Below, piece by piece: positions 52,266 through 64,000 of a DNA stretch of 64,000 nt (position 1 is its first letter; the number at the start of each line of letters is the position of its first letter). This DNA comes from Adiantum capillus-veneris. Lineage: Eukaryota; Streptophyta; Polypodiopsida; Polypodiales; Pteridaceae. Below the pieces are notes generated by a model that did no database searches, was not told the origin of the DNA, and saw only the letters and a program-made list of their open reading frames with translations. The stretch is from NCBI GenBank assembly GCA_014529385.2, contig CM043971.1, positions 56,183,209-56,247,208 of the forward strand, written 5' to 3'. The position numbers and the translations under genes were made by a program.

Positions 52266-53500
52266 CAACAATTTCTAGATTAACAAATGAGTGGATGGCA
52301 CCCTTTTCATATTTTTATTAATATCAACCTATTTTTCTATGTAATGTGGGCTCTTCTCTCATTGGAAGTGACCAAACTCAAAGATAATCATACGATGATA
52401 TCATCTTGATTATTATCCATTACTTTATTACAACACATTGCTCATCAAATTAGTCAACCATGTAAGTATAATATATAATCAATATGACGATAGGGCATAG
52501 AATAGTTCACAATAGAGAATGACGATAGATATAATCACCATTAGCAAAATATAGCAAAAATAGAAAGAGACTCTAATAGGGACAAAGAATATGGCAATGA
52601 TGGAAATCCAAGGACTTCTTAGAACAAACTATGGTTGAGGGCATAAATCTTTTGATGCAGATATTTGAATTGACGATACTAATGGGCACAAGGATCTCAT
52701 CTCTCCCTTTCTCTTTACAAAATCTTGATGATACGCTTTACAAAACTGCTACCATAATGCAATCTAGATCCTCCTTGTGGAATAGCATAACACTCACGGC
52801 ATCATGGTATGAGTCACCATGAATAACCTGACAGACTACTAGCTAGACATATTTGGTAAGGTGTCGACCTTTGGCCAAGGGTCAAAGTAATCAATATAAT
52901 AGCACAAACTAGTTATTCTTGTTTACGAACTGAAATATTTCTCGATTAAATAATCCATAATAACCAGGTTTTAGTTGAAGCTTGTAGCTGCCAAATATAA
53001 CCCTCTCCCTACTATGTCTATTGATTGCTAACTTGGTTCTTGGAATACATATACAACTATGCAAGCAATGATCACTTCTTTCCCTAACGTTTTTCACAAA
53101 TCATTGGCCTAATAATGTGCAATTATAGATTAATGGAATTTGCAATTCTTTGCCATTATCTTCAGTGTTGCACCATACAGTAAATACTCACTCTCATGCC
53201 AAAAATGGATATTAGAAACCGTTGTATACGGAGCCCCCACGGAGCCCTACTTCAACATATTTGAATAGTCGATCATTAATCATCATAAATTTATGTTTTT
53301 CTTGAGCTTAGTTAACCTTGTAGATTAACTTAATGCTTTTATTATCACTCTTAAGCCTCTTTACCAAGTATAAGGTTATGTATATGCAGTCATATTTAAT
53401 CATATTCTCAAAATTGAGTACTTAGATTAGTTCTTCATTGGAGTTATTAATTGGCCTAGTATCACTTAAACACAAGACGTTACCCACCAGTTGTCCCAAC
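52266..53500. other. no recognisable feature
   Basis: AT-rich sequence beyond the foldback element. There is no gene, LTR or repeat that I can support. Confidence 0.5.
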
Positions 53501-53594
53501 CTTGCAATCCATTCTATATTTATACAACACCCTCATTATTCGCTTGTCTTGCAATCCATTCTATATTTATACAACACCCTCATTATTCGCTTGT
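53501..53594. repeat. 47-bp tandem duplication
   Basis: A 47-bp unit beginning CTTGCAATCCATTC is present twice without a gap and with no difference seen, so the duplication is recent. The flanks are AT-rich and non-coding. Confidence 0.9.
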
Positions 53595-54253
53595 CTGTAC
53601 TCAAATTTTCCTACTTTAATTCTTTTTTATTGGCAAACAATTCCAACTTTGCATCAATTTTCTCCATTAAGGGTTTTTAAAATGTTAATGTATTTAGTGT
53701 GCGGTGAAATTTTTGTTGAAATAACAAGAAATCACCTTAGCACTTTGTCTTTGAGAAACACTTTTGCATATAAAGTAAAGTACAATGCTATCATATCAGA
53801 GAACCTCTGGTTCTCTAGGTATAAAAATTCTCAATGCACTTTGATAGTATACATCTAGCAAGATGATTTAAATTACCTCTCATAAGTAAGCTCTCCCTCT
53901 ATGTATCTTTACACCCAAATATTATATATAATACACCATCTTAGTGCTTATTCTACTCCCTTCCTTATCTTACGAGCTCAAAATTTTGCACCACCGCTTA
54001 CAACATCTTCTTATATGATAACTCCCCCAGTTTAATATATACAACAAGAATATGTGAGCACATCAAATTTTGGACGTCAAAATTTCTCAAAATCACCACT
54101 TTTTGACCTTTACCTTCTTGGATCTCCAAAAATCTCCTTATATTCAAAGATATGTGTCCAAATGAGATGAGATTTTTTAAACAAGCTTAACACATCTTTT
54201 CCAACGCTCCTCTGTGGTCAGAAGTGCAATTGGACTTTCAAATCTGGATTTGA

Positions 54254-55238
54254 GACATCATACATGTATGATGTCTATGTGCTAAGAATTGGATGAAATT
54301 TGGTCTAAAGGCTTGTTTTGTGGTTCTAAACACCTTGGTATGCTCGATGTCAACTTTGGTCCCTTAAACTTCCATTTAGACATCATACCCGTATGATGTC
54401 TAACTAGTCAAAATGAAGTGAAATTCACTGTAGAGAATTCTCACTTCACTGGTAACCCACAACAACTTTCAGAATTCAAAGCCAACACTTTTTGTGCTAG
54501 ATATGACCAAGTCAAGCATTCAATTTGCCTAGATCTATCTTATGGCCTTTACAAGCCCAAAAATTCTTCAAATTCAATAAAATTTGGCCTATTTGCTTCC
54601 TAAATGCTCTACATCACGAGGGTGCACTCAGATGTATCTTTTGACCTCAAATTTGGCCTAGGTAAAAATGAACTTTTGTTTCTACCCTAGGTGCTCCTTG
54701 GTATGTACAACATGCACATGTGCTCACAACAAATTTTGGAAATCAAAATTGCACAAAATCATCACTTTTTGACAAGGAAATTCCTCAAAAGAGGAATATC
54801 CCCTCAATACTCAATCTATATGTCCAAATGAAGTGAAATTTGGTGTATGTGCTCCACATAACATGCAAAACATGCGTGTAAAGTCAAAAATTCATTTTTG
54901 CTACGAGAATTACCCTTCAGACATCATACACGTATGATGTCTACCGATGAATTTTTTGCTAGAATTTAACTATTAGCATCCCCAAGTCTCCAACATTGGT
55001 TTTCAAGCACTTTTCTCAATTTTCATGCAAAAATATGCTTAGGATCACAAGTTTCTCTCTCTTTATTTTCTTTTTTTTTGACACTCCGTCTTTTGCCTTT
55101 TGGGTGTCAAGAGTTGGTCAAAACTCTAGTCTTAGTGTGTACCTAGGGTAAAACCCCCCTTCTAAACACTCTAGTGCAGTCAAATTTTTCAAATTTGGTC
55201 TCCAAATGCCTCTTGAGACATCATACACGTATGATGTC
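54254..55238 (-). repeat. Gypsy-E leader palindromes (four copies)
   Basis: Copies at 54254-54275 (perfect, with ATGT centre), 54379-54400, 54920-54941 and 55217-55238. All have GACATCATAC on the left and TATGATGTC/TATGATGTCC on the right. Confidence 0.85.
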
Positions 55239-55763
55239 CAAGTTTACAAATTTGCAACTTTTCTACACAGACCTCTTGCACATGCCCTCTTATATGCTCA
55301 ACACCAATCAATCATGAAAAAATGTCAACAATAACTTGTTTATTGTACTTTTTTTCCTCAAAATTAGACTTTTTAGAGATCATGAATGCAAACAAGCACT
55401 TCAACAAATAAATCAGTGGTGAATAGCTCTAGATGAGAATTAGCTCACTTACCTAAAGCTACTCCTACACATCATATGGGCTTTTGCATTTATGAGTAGA
55501 AAAACACTTCATTGCCACACATGGACTAGCAATTGCTTTTATCACCTCACAAATCACTCAGACCACCAACAACTACTCTAATCTACAACTAATACTACAA
55601 ATCCTAACTAAACCTATCTAGTCGCAGACCCTCGGCAAGACACACGCTTCCTAGCTGTCCACTTCATCTCTGAATATCCTCTTCCAGATCCACTTGAGAA
55701 AAATGCTCTCTTTAGCCAAGCATCACATTAGTGTTAGTAGGATCACCTACTCAAGCCCTAGTG

Positions 55764-55781
55764 TCCTCGACAACGGCGCCA
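55764..55781 (-). other. Gypsy-E primer binding site (tRNA-Asp-like)
   Basis: The minus strand reads TGGCGCCGTTGTCGAGGA, two C/G-to-T/A changes from the tRNA-Asp complement. Confidence 0.8.
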
Positions 55782-55782
55782 A

Positions 55783-56726
55783 TGTTGCGAGAGCGAATCA
55801 CACCACCTATAAAGTGCATGCAACACTACCTAGATCAACATAATGTCAATCGAGGACACAAATGACATGATAGGCACCCAGAGGCAATCTCTTTATCGTG
55901 TCATGCTGATACCATCCTACACATACAACACTCGTGAAGGCCAACTAAACCACAATTAGTAATCTCACTGCTCTCAACTAACCACCCAACCCACATACAC
56001 ACAAACGGCAGGAAACTCACCAAATCATACCAAAATTGTACGGAACTTAAGAAACACCATCCCTCACTAGGATACACTTGTCCCAAAGCCTCTACACTCA
56101 AAATCCTCACTTCAAACCCATTTGCAAAAAATGAATATGAAGACAGAGCATAATTTTAAAAGTGCTCGAAACTGAAATCTATGAGTACCTATGCATAGCT
56201 CATGCCACCATGATTCTAATGACTACTTGCAGGCAGACAACAGACATTGTTTGATACACTTATGACCACAAATACCTCGTAGATGTGTTAGCACGCCGTT
56301 TTGTGTGGAATGCTTGGCGTTGTTGCGTAGCTCTCTCCAAGCCTATCACAATGGTGCACTTGGATCCCCAATGTGACGAGCGAGGAGGAAGTAGCACCAA
56401 GATGAAGCTCATGCTCTCTCTCTCTCTCTCTCTCTTTCTCTGTCACACACAATCGACGGTAGCTCAAAAACTAGATTATGATAAAGTTCTTCTTACAAAA
56501 TGACCTAACTACCTTATATACTAAGACTACCATAGGTTAAACCAATAATAGAGTTCAAGGGGTCAAATGGCTTTGTATTCACAATCTGGAAGTGCCATTG
56601 CACCCTGGCTTCTACAACTATACTCTTTTACAAATGATGCTTATAACCATAATCCACATCATTTCATAACTCTCAGAAAATAAGACTTTGTTGAGTTATG
56701 CCGCACTGTTGACTCGTGGGTCAACA
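55783..56726 (-). repeat. Gypsy-E 5' LTR
   Basis: The plus-strand ends are TGTTGCGAGAG and GGGTCAACA. It has a TATATAAGG motif (minus strand, near 56512-56520) and, about 80 nt downstream of it, a (CT)n run at 56414-56435 ((GA)n in sense). The right end could instead be 56729 because of the repeated ACA. Confidence 0.7.
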
Positions 56727-56749
56727 ACAAAACTAAATGCAGTTTCATT

Positions 56750-56915
56750 GATTTAGGCAGCCTTAATTCGCCAATTTAGGCAGCACACCAACAGACCACA
56801 AATGTACTATTTTAAAACAATAGTAAGTGCGAATTTGTTGGTTTAGGTAGCATAAGTGCAAATATGCCGATTTAGGTAGCACGTTCCATTTGTGTCGATT
56901 CACTGATTTAGGCAA
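56750..56915. repeat. dispersed GATTTAGGYAG short repeat, five copies
   Basis: The word [GA]ATTTAGG[CT]AG or a close variant occurs at 56750, 56773, 56840, 56869 and 56905, with irregular spacing and different spacers. It is not a clean tandem array. Confidence 0.6.
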
Positions 56916-56929
56916 CAGCAACTACCTCT

Positions 56930-57945
56930 GTTAGATTGTGTATGACATTTGATTAAGTGTATGTGTTACTTCCAAGTATGCATACATGTTAATTTATTTG
57001 TGGTTGTAGTCTTTCGACTGCAGCAGTGGTATCAAAGTGAGAGAAGAAGGACATAGGAACTAGGTACATTATCTCTTCATGCAAGAGAGCATTTTCCTCT
57101 TGCATGTATTTATTTATAGATTTCTTGAATGCTCAAAATGTTGACAGACTATTCACCTAGACGTACAATGACCATAGCTTATAAAGAGCACTTTAATAAT
57201 AAAATGCTCATAAATGTGCTATCCTTTCACAGAGTCCCTTGACCGCTTATACTTTTTCCACCTATCAGCCGCAATAAATATATTTCCATTTTCAATTACA
57301 CTATTCAAGAAATCTATAAACATATACGTGCAAGAGGAAAATAATCACTCTTCTATGAGGGGAGATTGTACCCCAGTTCCTGTGTTCTTCTTCTTCTCTC
57401 GCTTTGATACCACTGATGCAGTCATAAGAGGTATGCAAAATAGTCATAATTGCAAACGCAAATAAATCAACATATATGTATACCTAGCAGGTCTCACATA
57501 GACACAATCAAACATCGTACATGATTTGAGAGAGGTAGTGAGCGAGACAAGGCACGCGAGCACGTGCACTGCACCTCCTAGAGCGGAGTGCTACACCATC
57601 ACAAGGAGAGAGCAAAGAAGAGAGGAGAGAAAAAGAAGAACACATGCACTGGGTATTTACTTATAGATTTCTTGAATGCTCAAAATGATTAGAGACTGTT
57701 TGCTCGGACGTATAAGGACCATAGCTCATAAAGAGCACTTTAATAACAAAATGTACATAAATGTGATCCTTTTGCATAGGCTATACATCAAGCAAGATTT
57801 TGCCACTTGTCAGCTACAATAAGCATACATTTATCAATTTTCATTACTGTGTACAATCTCCCCCCGTGCAAGAGTGAGCATTTTCCTCTTGCACATATAT
57901 ATTTGTAGATTTCTTAAATTCTCAAAGGGTGTATGCATGATAAAG
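56930..57945. repeat. folded-back LTR-like repeat with two facing tRNA-Met-type primer sites
   Basis: TGGTATCAAAG at 57027-57037 and its reverse complement at 57402-57412 are each preceded, on their outer side, by similar LTR-like sequence (56935-57026 and 57413-57535, inverted). They face each other across shared inner sequence. A third, direct copy of the inner part (compare 57106-57340) lies at 57655-57945. No ORF is present. It resembles rearranged copies of a small non-autonomous copia-type element. Confidence 0.55.
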
Positions 57946-58780
57946 TGCACCCACTTTTAGCAGTTGCCCCCACCAAGACAGCCAAGAAACAACCTCTTTT
58001 TTGCCATTCCTACGTACATTTGACTTGCTTGCACTTACTTTGAAGAGGCAAGATTTGGTAGCCACACAAAGCACATAGTTGCAAACACAATGGAAAGCTT
58101 TGATCTTCATTTTTTCACATCTACATGGTAGTTTTATTGTGCAAGGAATAATCTGGTTCAGCATGTCACACCTTGTCACAACATTGTGACCTTGATGAAG
58201 AAATACTTATAACTTTTTATGGGCTTTTCTTCTTTACTTACCCTCTTGCACGAAATGTTCACTTGGCAAGCAATTTAACTTGATTTGAATAATTAATATT
58301 CATTTTTCTTTGTTAAAATTTCTATTTACAAAAGCCTAATTTTTTTACACCAAATATCTAATGATGTAGAACTTATTTTGCAAGATCCAACGGTCATTTA
58401 ATAGATTATGACCCAAGGAATGTGACCATGCAAAAAAATTAAACTTCATTTTTTAAAGATCTACCTTAGAAAATAACAAAGACTGCTTAGAGAATCTTGA
58501 TATAGTTTTTTTTTGAAAATCTAATTAATAATGTACATTGGCACTCAGTTTGATTTTCATATATGTCTTAACTCGTAGTGTAAGGTTCTCATAGAAAAAC
58601 ATTTGAGTCAATTTGAGTAAGGGAAAGACACATTTTCATTGTTTTAAGTTTTTTCACTTGCACCATTCACTTGAGGTGTGCCTCCTTAGGTTTGGTAAAT
58701 ACCAAACCTAGAAATTTCAACACTTGTCAATCAACCATGGCTTGGTTCTACTCTTCCAATCCTAGTTGGCTAGTCCACCT
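57946..58780. other. no recognisable feature
   Basis: AT-rich, non-coding as far as I can see. Confidence 0.5.
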
Positions 58781-58789
58781 CATACAAGG

Positions 58790-59250
58790 AGGCCACCACG
58801 TCACCAAAGGTTCATGTCATCACCCATCTCACCTTCCACATCAACACAGTCAACACTTTGATCGTAACACTTGGCTTGCCATGTCACTCTAATTGCCAAC
58901 TCATCCACCACCCTTCATTGCTACCTTGCATGCCACTTCACCTTAAGTGCCATGTCATCCACCACCTCACATGCCACGTGTAAGTATTGCTTGCCTGGCT
59001 TGCCACATCATTCGCCATCTCATGAGCCACCAAGCATGCCACATCACCACCTTGCCAACTCATCACGTCCTTTTTTTTCACCTAATCATTACATGTCACC
59101 ATTTAGATGTGTCATCATATGACATGGCAAATGAGGGGATCCCATCCGCCACCTCATCTTTCCACCTATGCATCCCATGTCATCAATCATCAACATCAGC
59201 TTGCCACATGGACGACCATGTCATTCATGCATGGCCATCTCAATAGCTAT
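58790..59250. repeat. degenerate CCAC/ATGTCA-rich minisatellite
   Basis: Words such as TGCCACATCA, CATGTCATC and CCACCTCA recur many times in irregular order on the plus strand, giving a G-poor strand and two overlapping His-rich open frames. No constant period is visible. Confidence 0.55.
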
Positions 59251-61808
59251 GTCATTTTTAAAATTTTAAAAAAATTAATGTAAATAAATTAAAAATCAAA
59301 ATATCTCAACTTAATTATTTACGTGGTAATTTAAGCAAAAAAATATATTCTTATGTAATTTTTATTTTTTAAGTGTAAATTAAGAATAAACTACTATTTA
59401 TTTGAAATATCATTGGATCACAAAAAAAAAAGATTTTTAAAAAATAGCTTTTGGTTTACTTATGCACAGGGGTTCGGTCCTCGCAGGAAATTAAATTTAT
59501 ATATGCTAAAAATCATAAATTTTGACATTTTTTAACGAACAATCCAATTCTCTCCTTAGGGCTAGGTCTCACTCAAGTGGAGTGGGGGGAGTGCACTCTC
59601 TACATTCAATAACTCCTACACTACATGCAGAAATATTGAACACTGATGCTAGCCCTCTTAACGCTTTGAAAAAGGGGGAGTAAGCTATTTTTTTGCATAG
59701 CAAAAAGCCCCCGGGGATTCACCATGGAAAACTTATCGCACCATGTAAGTGCAGAGGAGGGGGTTTTTTTACAAGTTAGATAAGCGTATAAGGTAGGGGC
59801 AGGCCCCTAATAATTTTTCTCCCAAGCTTAAACATAAGGGAGGGGGTATCATATTTATGGGGTAAGGAAGGGAAAAATGAGAGGAAGTTTTTTTTGTGTT
59901 TCAAAATCATGGCTTCCCAAAAGAGCCTTCCCTCAAAGTTGTGAGTCAATAGCTATAAAGATACATGCAAGAACTAACACTACTTTGTATCAATTGCTTG
60001 TTTTGTGATTATAGTTCATTTGTTGAGGGATGAAAGAGCTTATATAGATGCAAATGTACATAGAGAACCTAACACAACTTTATAGCCATGTTTTCTGAGT
60101 AATTTAGATGGGTCCAAATTGGACAAGTAGCTAGAGTGCAGGCTGAACATGCACATAGTTTGAAAGTCAAACTAAGACACATTGAGGGTACATCTACGTA
60201 TCAACAACAGTGGTTCCTTTGTACATTGCCAATCACTATGCTACATGCTCTTTGACTAGTTTTACTTAGTTAGATCATGTGAGACCTAAATTTTATATGT
60301 AAGATAGGGGTATGATAGTTTTTTGCATTGATTATTGTATAAGAGTAGAAAGGGGGGTCATATTCCCTAATATGAGTCGTATATAGGGGTTTTATCAAAG
60401 TTGTCCGCTCCCAGTTGGCATCCCATTTTGTATATAGAGTGAATCCCTCGGGGAAAAAGCGAGCTTGATTCTCGCCATCTCAAGCCCATGAGGTACTGAT
60501 CTGCAACTTGCCATTTCAGCGGTGTTTCCGTACGCTCCACTATCATTGCATGAGTGCGACCAGGTTCCATATAATCTGTTGTTAATCATGTTGATGTTGG
60601 GGTGAGTCGGCTCTTAACTCTCTCTTCGCTATCAACGTACGTGACCTCAATGCTGCTAATATTTGAGGTTTTGCCACTAATAGAAATTTGCTAAAAAAGT
60701 GTCTCAGTAAGGTACATTTCGCATGCCCTTAAGGCAAAGTTTTTCTCACGTCATGTTGCTTTGACCTTTTGTGGAAACTCAACCTTTTTAAAGCTAACTC
60801 TGCCAAAAATGTTAAACTCATCGGCAGCACTTTGGAGGAGAAGACGAAGTAAAACCCCCCTCACAAGTTGTCGTAGCTTTTATATCTCATAAAGTTACAA
60901 AATTGTTGAGCATAGCATAACTCTGACCTTGCATGTGAATGCACTATAAGAGCACATCCACACGTTGAAGAAGCAAAGCTTTGCTGATGCCAGTAATTTT
61001 GTCATGTGCCCATCAGTTTCGATATGAGCTTTGGCTTCTTCTTCTTCACTGCAACGCAAAGGACAAGAGAAGATAGAGAGAGAGGGGCATAGTTTTGCCA
61101 ACTCTACCAAAATTTGTGGAGTTGAGCAATCGCTTGCAGCGTTTTCACTGGGCGATAAAGCTTGCTCAGGCTACAAAATGTTGCCTGAGACATTGTGCAA
61201 ATATGCTCTAAGGACCTTCTAACAATTTTCTCAGTTTTTGTTCAGGTACAATAAGATGTTTCTTGAGTCTATGCACCCACACATTCACCCTAACTACTAG
61301 GTTACGATCTTGAGGAGATGGTCTTTGTGTCAAATGTTGAAGAATCTGTGTCAATTTTATCAATAGAGCTATAAACTAGCTAATACTTTGAGACTGTGGT
61401 TCTTGTGCCAAAGTTTGAAGGATTTGTGAAAATTGGTCGACATCTATTGTTTGAGAAAAGCATGTCTTTGCTTACAATTGTGCTCCTTGTTAGACAGACC
61501 AAGAGGAATATTCAAGCATCGTGCCTAAATTTTGATCAAAATAGTGCAAAACAGTGGAAACATAGTTCCAATGGCTTTCATCCCAAAGGTGGAACAACAA
61601 CCCACTAAAGAAACAACCAATATGTTGCGTAGCCTTTCAAATTTATCCAATGGGATAATTTGTGCTTCCTAGAAGAAGAGTGTAGTCCTCACACTCATGG
61701 AAGCAATTATGAGAAATCGTGGACCGGTCGGTAAGCTTGTTAAATAGGGCCACATAGCAAAGCCAAATTTTTCCTACCTTTTTTTGGAAACGAGTGTGAG
61801 ACCCGTCC

Positions 61809-61811
<3 letters not shown>
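59251..61811. other. no recognisable gene
   Basis: AT-rich sequence with a moderately GC-richer island at about 60400-60600, where two overlapping minus-strand frames of about 65 codons exist without recognisable domain. Nothing else could be assigned. Confidence 0.45.

Positions 61812-61847
<36 letters not shown>
61812..61847. repeat. (GA)n microsatellite
   Basis: A pure AG/GA run of about 36 nt. Confidence 0.95.
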
Positions 61848-61850
<3 letters not shown>

Positions 61851-62388
61851 TAAACTATCTTGAATGCTATTGTAAAGAGGCATTTCCTACATAAGTATTT
61901 GTTGATGTGGAGCTTTGGCATTTGCATTGATAGAGCTTTACTTCCAACACTGCTTAAAACAAACCTAGTTTTAGTGCAACCCAACTTTTAAATTATTTAT
62001 CAGTTGACCAAAACAAAAAAAATTGGTGCAAATGTAGCTATCTTCGTTAAATTGCATTTGGTTTGAATTGCTCTACTCACAATCTCCTCCTATTGTTTTT
62101 GAATAGTCTCCAACCACTTGGACAAAGATTCACATTGCACTTGTCCCCTTGAGTGTGCAAGTTGTTGTTTTGCACCTTTCATAGTGTTATTCCCAGGAGG
62201 TGTTGGCATGTGATGACCTCGTGAGGATCATGAAAACCTTTAGCGGCGACCACTAGAGAGGCATTAAGAGGGCTATCTATATCTGAAAGAAAAAGGAAGG
62301 CTCTTTAAATAGCTCAACTATGATAGTTTAAAGATATATGAACATGTTGCAATGAGCTCATTTCACTCTAGCCACAACTCTTCACATG

Positions 62389-62881
62389 ATGGACAACTTG
62401 GAAGTACATAATATTGCAAGCAAAAGGCACACAGACAAAGACAAGGGTGAGGAGATACATTCCTTTGCGTGCAAAAAGAGCTTTGTGTTGCTAGTTTGCA
62501 TTGCCTACTATTACACACACTGTCATATTTTATAGATAATAAGGCATTTCAACACCAAATTAGGAGAAGCCAACCGTGGAATCTAGTCACCCAAATGGAG
62601 TACGAAACGAGTCGCTAGATAAAATATACAATACGGGTCTTTCTAGATGGACAACTTGGAAGTACATAATATTGCAAGCAAAAGGAACACATGCAATGAC
62701 CAAGGTAGGAGATACACTCCTTTGCATGCACAAAGAGCTTTGTGTTGCTTGTTTGTGTTGCCTATTACACACGCTATCATCTATTTGTAGATAATTAGGC
62801 ATTTCAATGCCAAATGTGGCGAAGCTAAGCATGGAACCTAGTCACCTCAAATGGAGTACAATATGGGTCTCTAGATAAAAT
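62389..62881. repeat. 258-bp direct tandem duplication
   Basis: Unit 1 starts at 62389 and unit 2 at 62647, both with ATGGACAACTTGGAAGTACA. They stay alignable to about 62881, where both have a CTAGATAAAAT-type end. Substitutions and small indels make it older than the 47-bp duplication. No coding capacity is apparent. Confidence 0.85.
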
Positions 62882-63117
62882 GTGCACACTTGCATTGACT
62901 TGCATTAAGGCAAAAACTTGGAGGTGTGAAAGGACTGCTATAAGGTGGATGAACACGTTCATATGCAAGGGAACAAAGAACTACCCAAGCAGCTTGCACA
63001 TGGTAGCAAGCTTCATCTACATGCAAAAATCTACTTAGCAAATGTATCTGCAAGTCTAAAATATATTAAGGGGTATGTATCATAATTGGGTAGGGATAGC
63101 CTCTCTCTCTCTGTGTA

Positions 63118-63121
<4 letters not shown>

Positions 63122-63148
<27 letters not shown>

Positions 63149-63450
63149 CTTTGTGTCTCTATCTTGATCTACACAATGCCACACTCCACACATCTTGTGC
63201 AACCATACCCACGATTCAACGGGGTATCCATTTAGCAAGCGGGGGGTGTTGCACATGGCATGGAGACATTTGAGATAGTGCTAGGGAAGAAATGGATGGG
63301 CGTAATTGGTGCTCAAAGTCACATCTCCTTGCAAAGTTTTTTCAAGTCTATTGTATAGTGTAGGAAGATGTGGCTTTGATCCACGCTCAAAAAACTAATG
63401 ACCTTGCCTATACAATAAGAAAAGAGTCTCTCTCTCTCTCTCTCTCTCTC
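63122..63450. repeat. (GT)n and (CT)n microsatellites
   Basis: (GT)n at 63122-63148 and (TC)n at 63427-63450, separated by unassigned sequence. Confidence 0.9.
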
Positions 63451-63603
63451 AATGTCCACTAGCTGTCAACTTTTATTTATCATTGGTCAACTTTGTATCA
63501 CAAACATGATTGTAGCAAGTTTTGGTCTTATAGGTTATTTTGGCCTTTAGAATAGATTCGTACTCTCTCTCTCACACCACATCTTATCACCATAGGGCAT
63601 ACA

Positions 63604-63607
<4 letters not shown>

Positions 63608-63657
<50 letters not shown>

Positions 63658-63686
63658 CCCCCCCCCCCCCCCGCGCCCCCCCCCCC
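63608..63686. repeat. (CT)n plus poly-C tract
   Basis: (CT)n at 63608-63654 runs into C runs at 63657-63672 and 63676-63686. The long pyrimidine strand could form a triplex or quadruplex-type structure and is error-prone in sequencing. Frames of Leu-Ser-Pro across it are artefacts. Confidence 0.9.
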
Positions 63687-64000
63687 GTGTGCCTCCTTGT
63701 ATCTATGCGAATTGTGATAGCATTGTTGAAAGAGAAAATGTTTTTGTTTGGCTTCTCATGGTTCAATGTGGTTTCATGAAGCGCACTCATATCTATGTCT
63801 GTTGAGCTTTGAATTCCCATAGCAATGCAATAGGAGAATGTAAATCCAAATCAATAGACATTTGTGAGTGCCCTTCAAGCATACTGCATCCTTTAAGAAA
63901 TAGAAGGTGCTTCTTTTAGGCATTTAATGTGCCTGAAAATCAGGCAGCATTACAGGGAAATGCACAAAGAATTTCTTAACTTGTATGCATTTTTCGATAA

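Larger units (their letters stand above)
54050..56726 (-). mobile_element. Gypsy-E: 5' end of a fourth gypsy element, truncated
   Basis: One LTR (55783-56726), a tRNA-Asp-type primer site (55764-55781) and about 1.7 kb of leader with four copies of the Gypsy-B palindrome are present. No gag follows to the left, and the second LTR is not in the window. The left limit near 54050 is only where recognisable leader sequence fades. It is a relative of Gypsy-B by LTR length (944 bp), LTR start (TGTTGA) and palindromes, but diverged in most of the LTR. Confidence 0.7.

Noticed and set aside
58671-59246. His/Ser/Pro-rich frames at 58671-59246
   Set aside because: They follow from the CCAC/ATGTCA-rich minisatellite. 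Two frames are open at once and no domain is visible.
60367-60589. Possible organelle-derived or conserved gene fragment on the minus strand
   Set aside because: Two overlapping frames of about 65 codons look gene-like in composition, but I could match neither to a known mitochondrial or plastid gene, and there is no supporting context.

Overview
The window is repeat-dominated nuclear DNA of a land plant. The evidence is Ty1/copia elements primed by tRNA-iMet, Ty3/gypsy elements primed by tRNA-Asp (the primer usual for the plant Athila/Tat group), and very abundant (GA)n/(CT)n microsatellites. A large, repeat-rich genome such as a fern's would fit, but the sequence alone does not identify the species. 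I found no convincing host gene, tRNA, rRNA or CRISPR array.

The main structure is a five-level nest of transposable elements whose joints can be read to the base. (1) An inverted-repeat (foldback) element of about 0.7 kb begins near 2381 and ends near 52265. (2) Copia-1 (+ strand, 3043-52238) sits in its right arm. (3) Gypsy-A (+, 7924-52143, target duplication ATTGC) split the 3' LTR of Copia-1. (4) Gypsy-B (-, 9848-34238, duplication CTAAT) split the gag of Gypsy-A, and Copia-D (-, 36733-42260, duplication TGTAG) split a later part of the same gag. (5) Gypsy-C (-, 22090-31062, duplication GTCTA) split the gag of Gypsy-B. The oldest elements carry many stops and frameshifts, Copia-D carries two lesions, and Gypsy-C has an uninterrupted 1,726-codon frame. 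This fits the insertion order.

Gypsy-A, B and C share an unusual plan. Gag has several zinc knuckles, followed by a divergent retropepsin-like domain (PR1, with DGG or NSR in place of the D-S/T-G triad). RT-RNase H-integrase comes next and is present only in A. Downstream of integrase, A and B have a second retropepsin-like domain (PR2; DSGA in B, NTGA in A). A basic tail with repeated W-[IV]-P-K motifs follows. B and C have lost RT and the integrase core by separate in-frame internal deletions. C joins gag-PR1 directly to the tail and looks like a mobile gag-only element that would depend on an A-like partner. B carries an extra long coiled-coil ORF before its 3' LTR.

Right of the nest (52266-64000) are a partial fourth gypsy copy (E, LTR 55783-56726), a folded-back LTR-like repeat (about 56930-57945), a 258-bp tandem duplication (62389-62881), microsatellites and long stretches with no recognisable feature. 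Left of the nest (1-2380) there is only a LINE C-terminal remnant and microsatellites.
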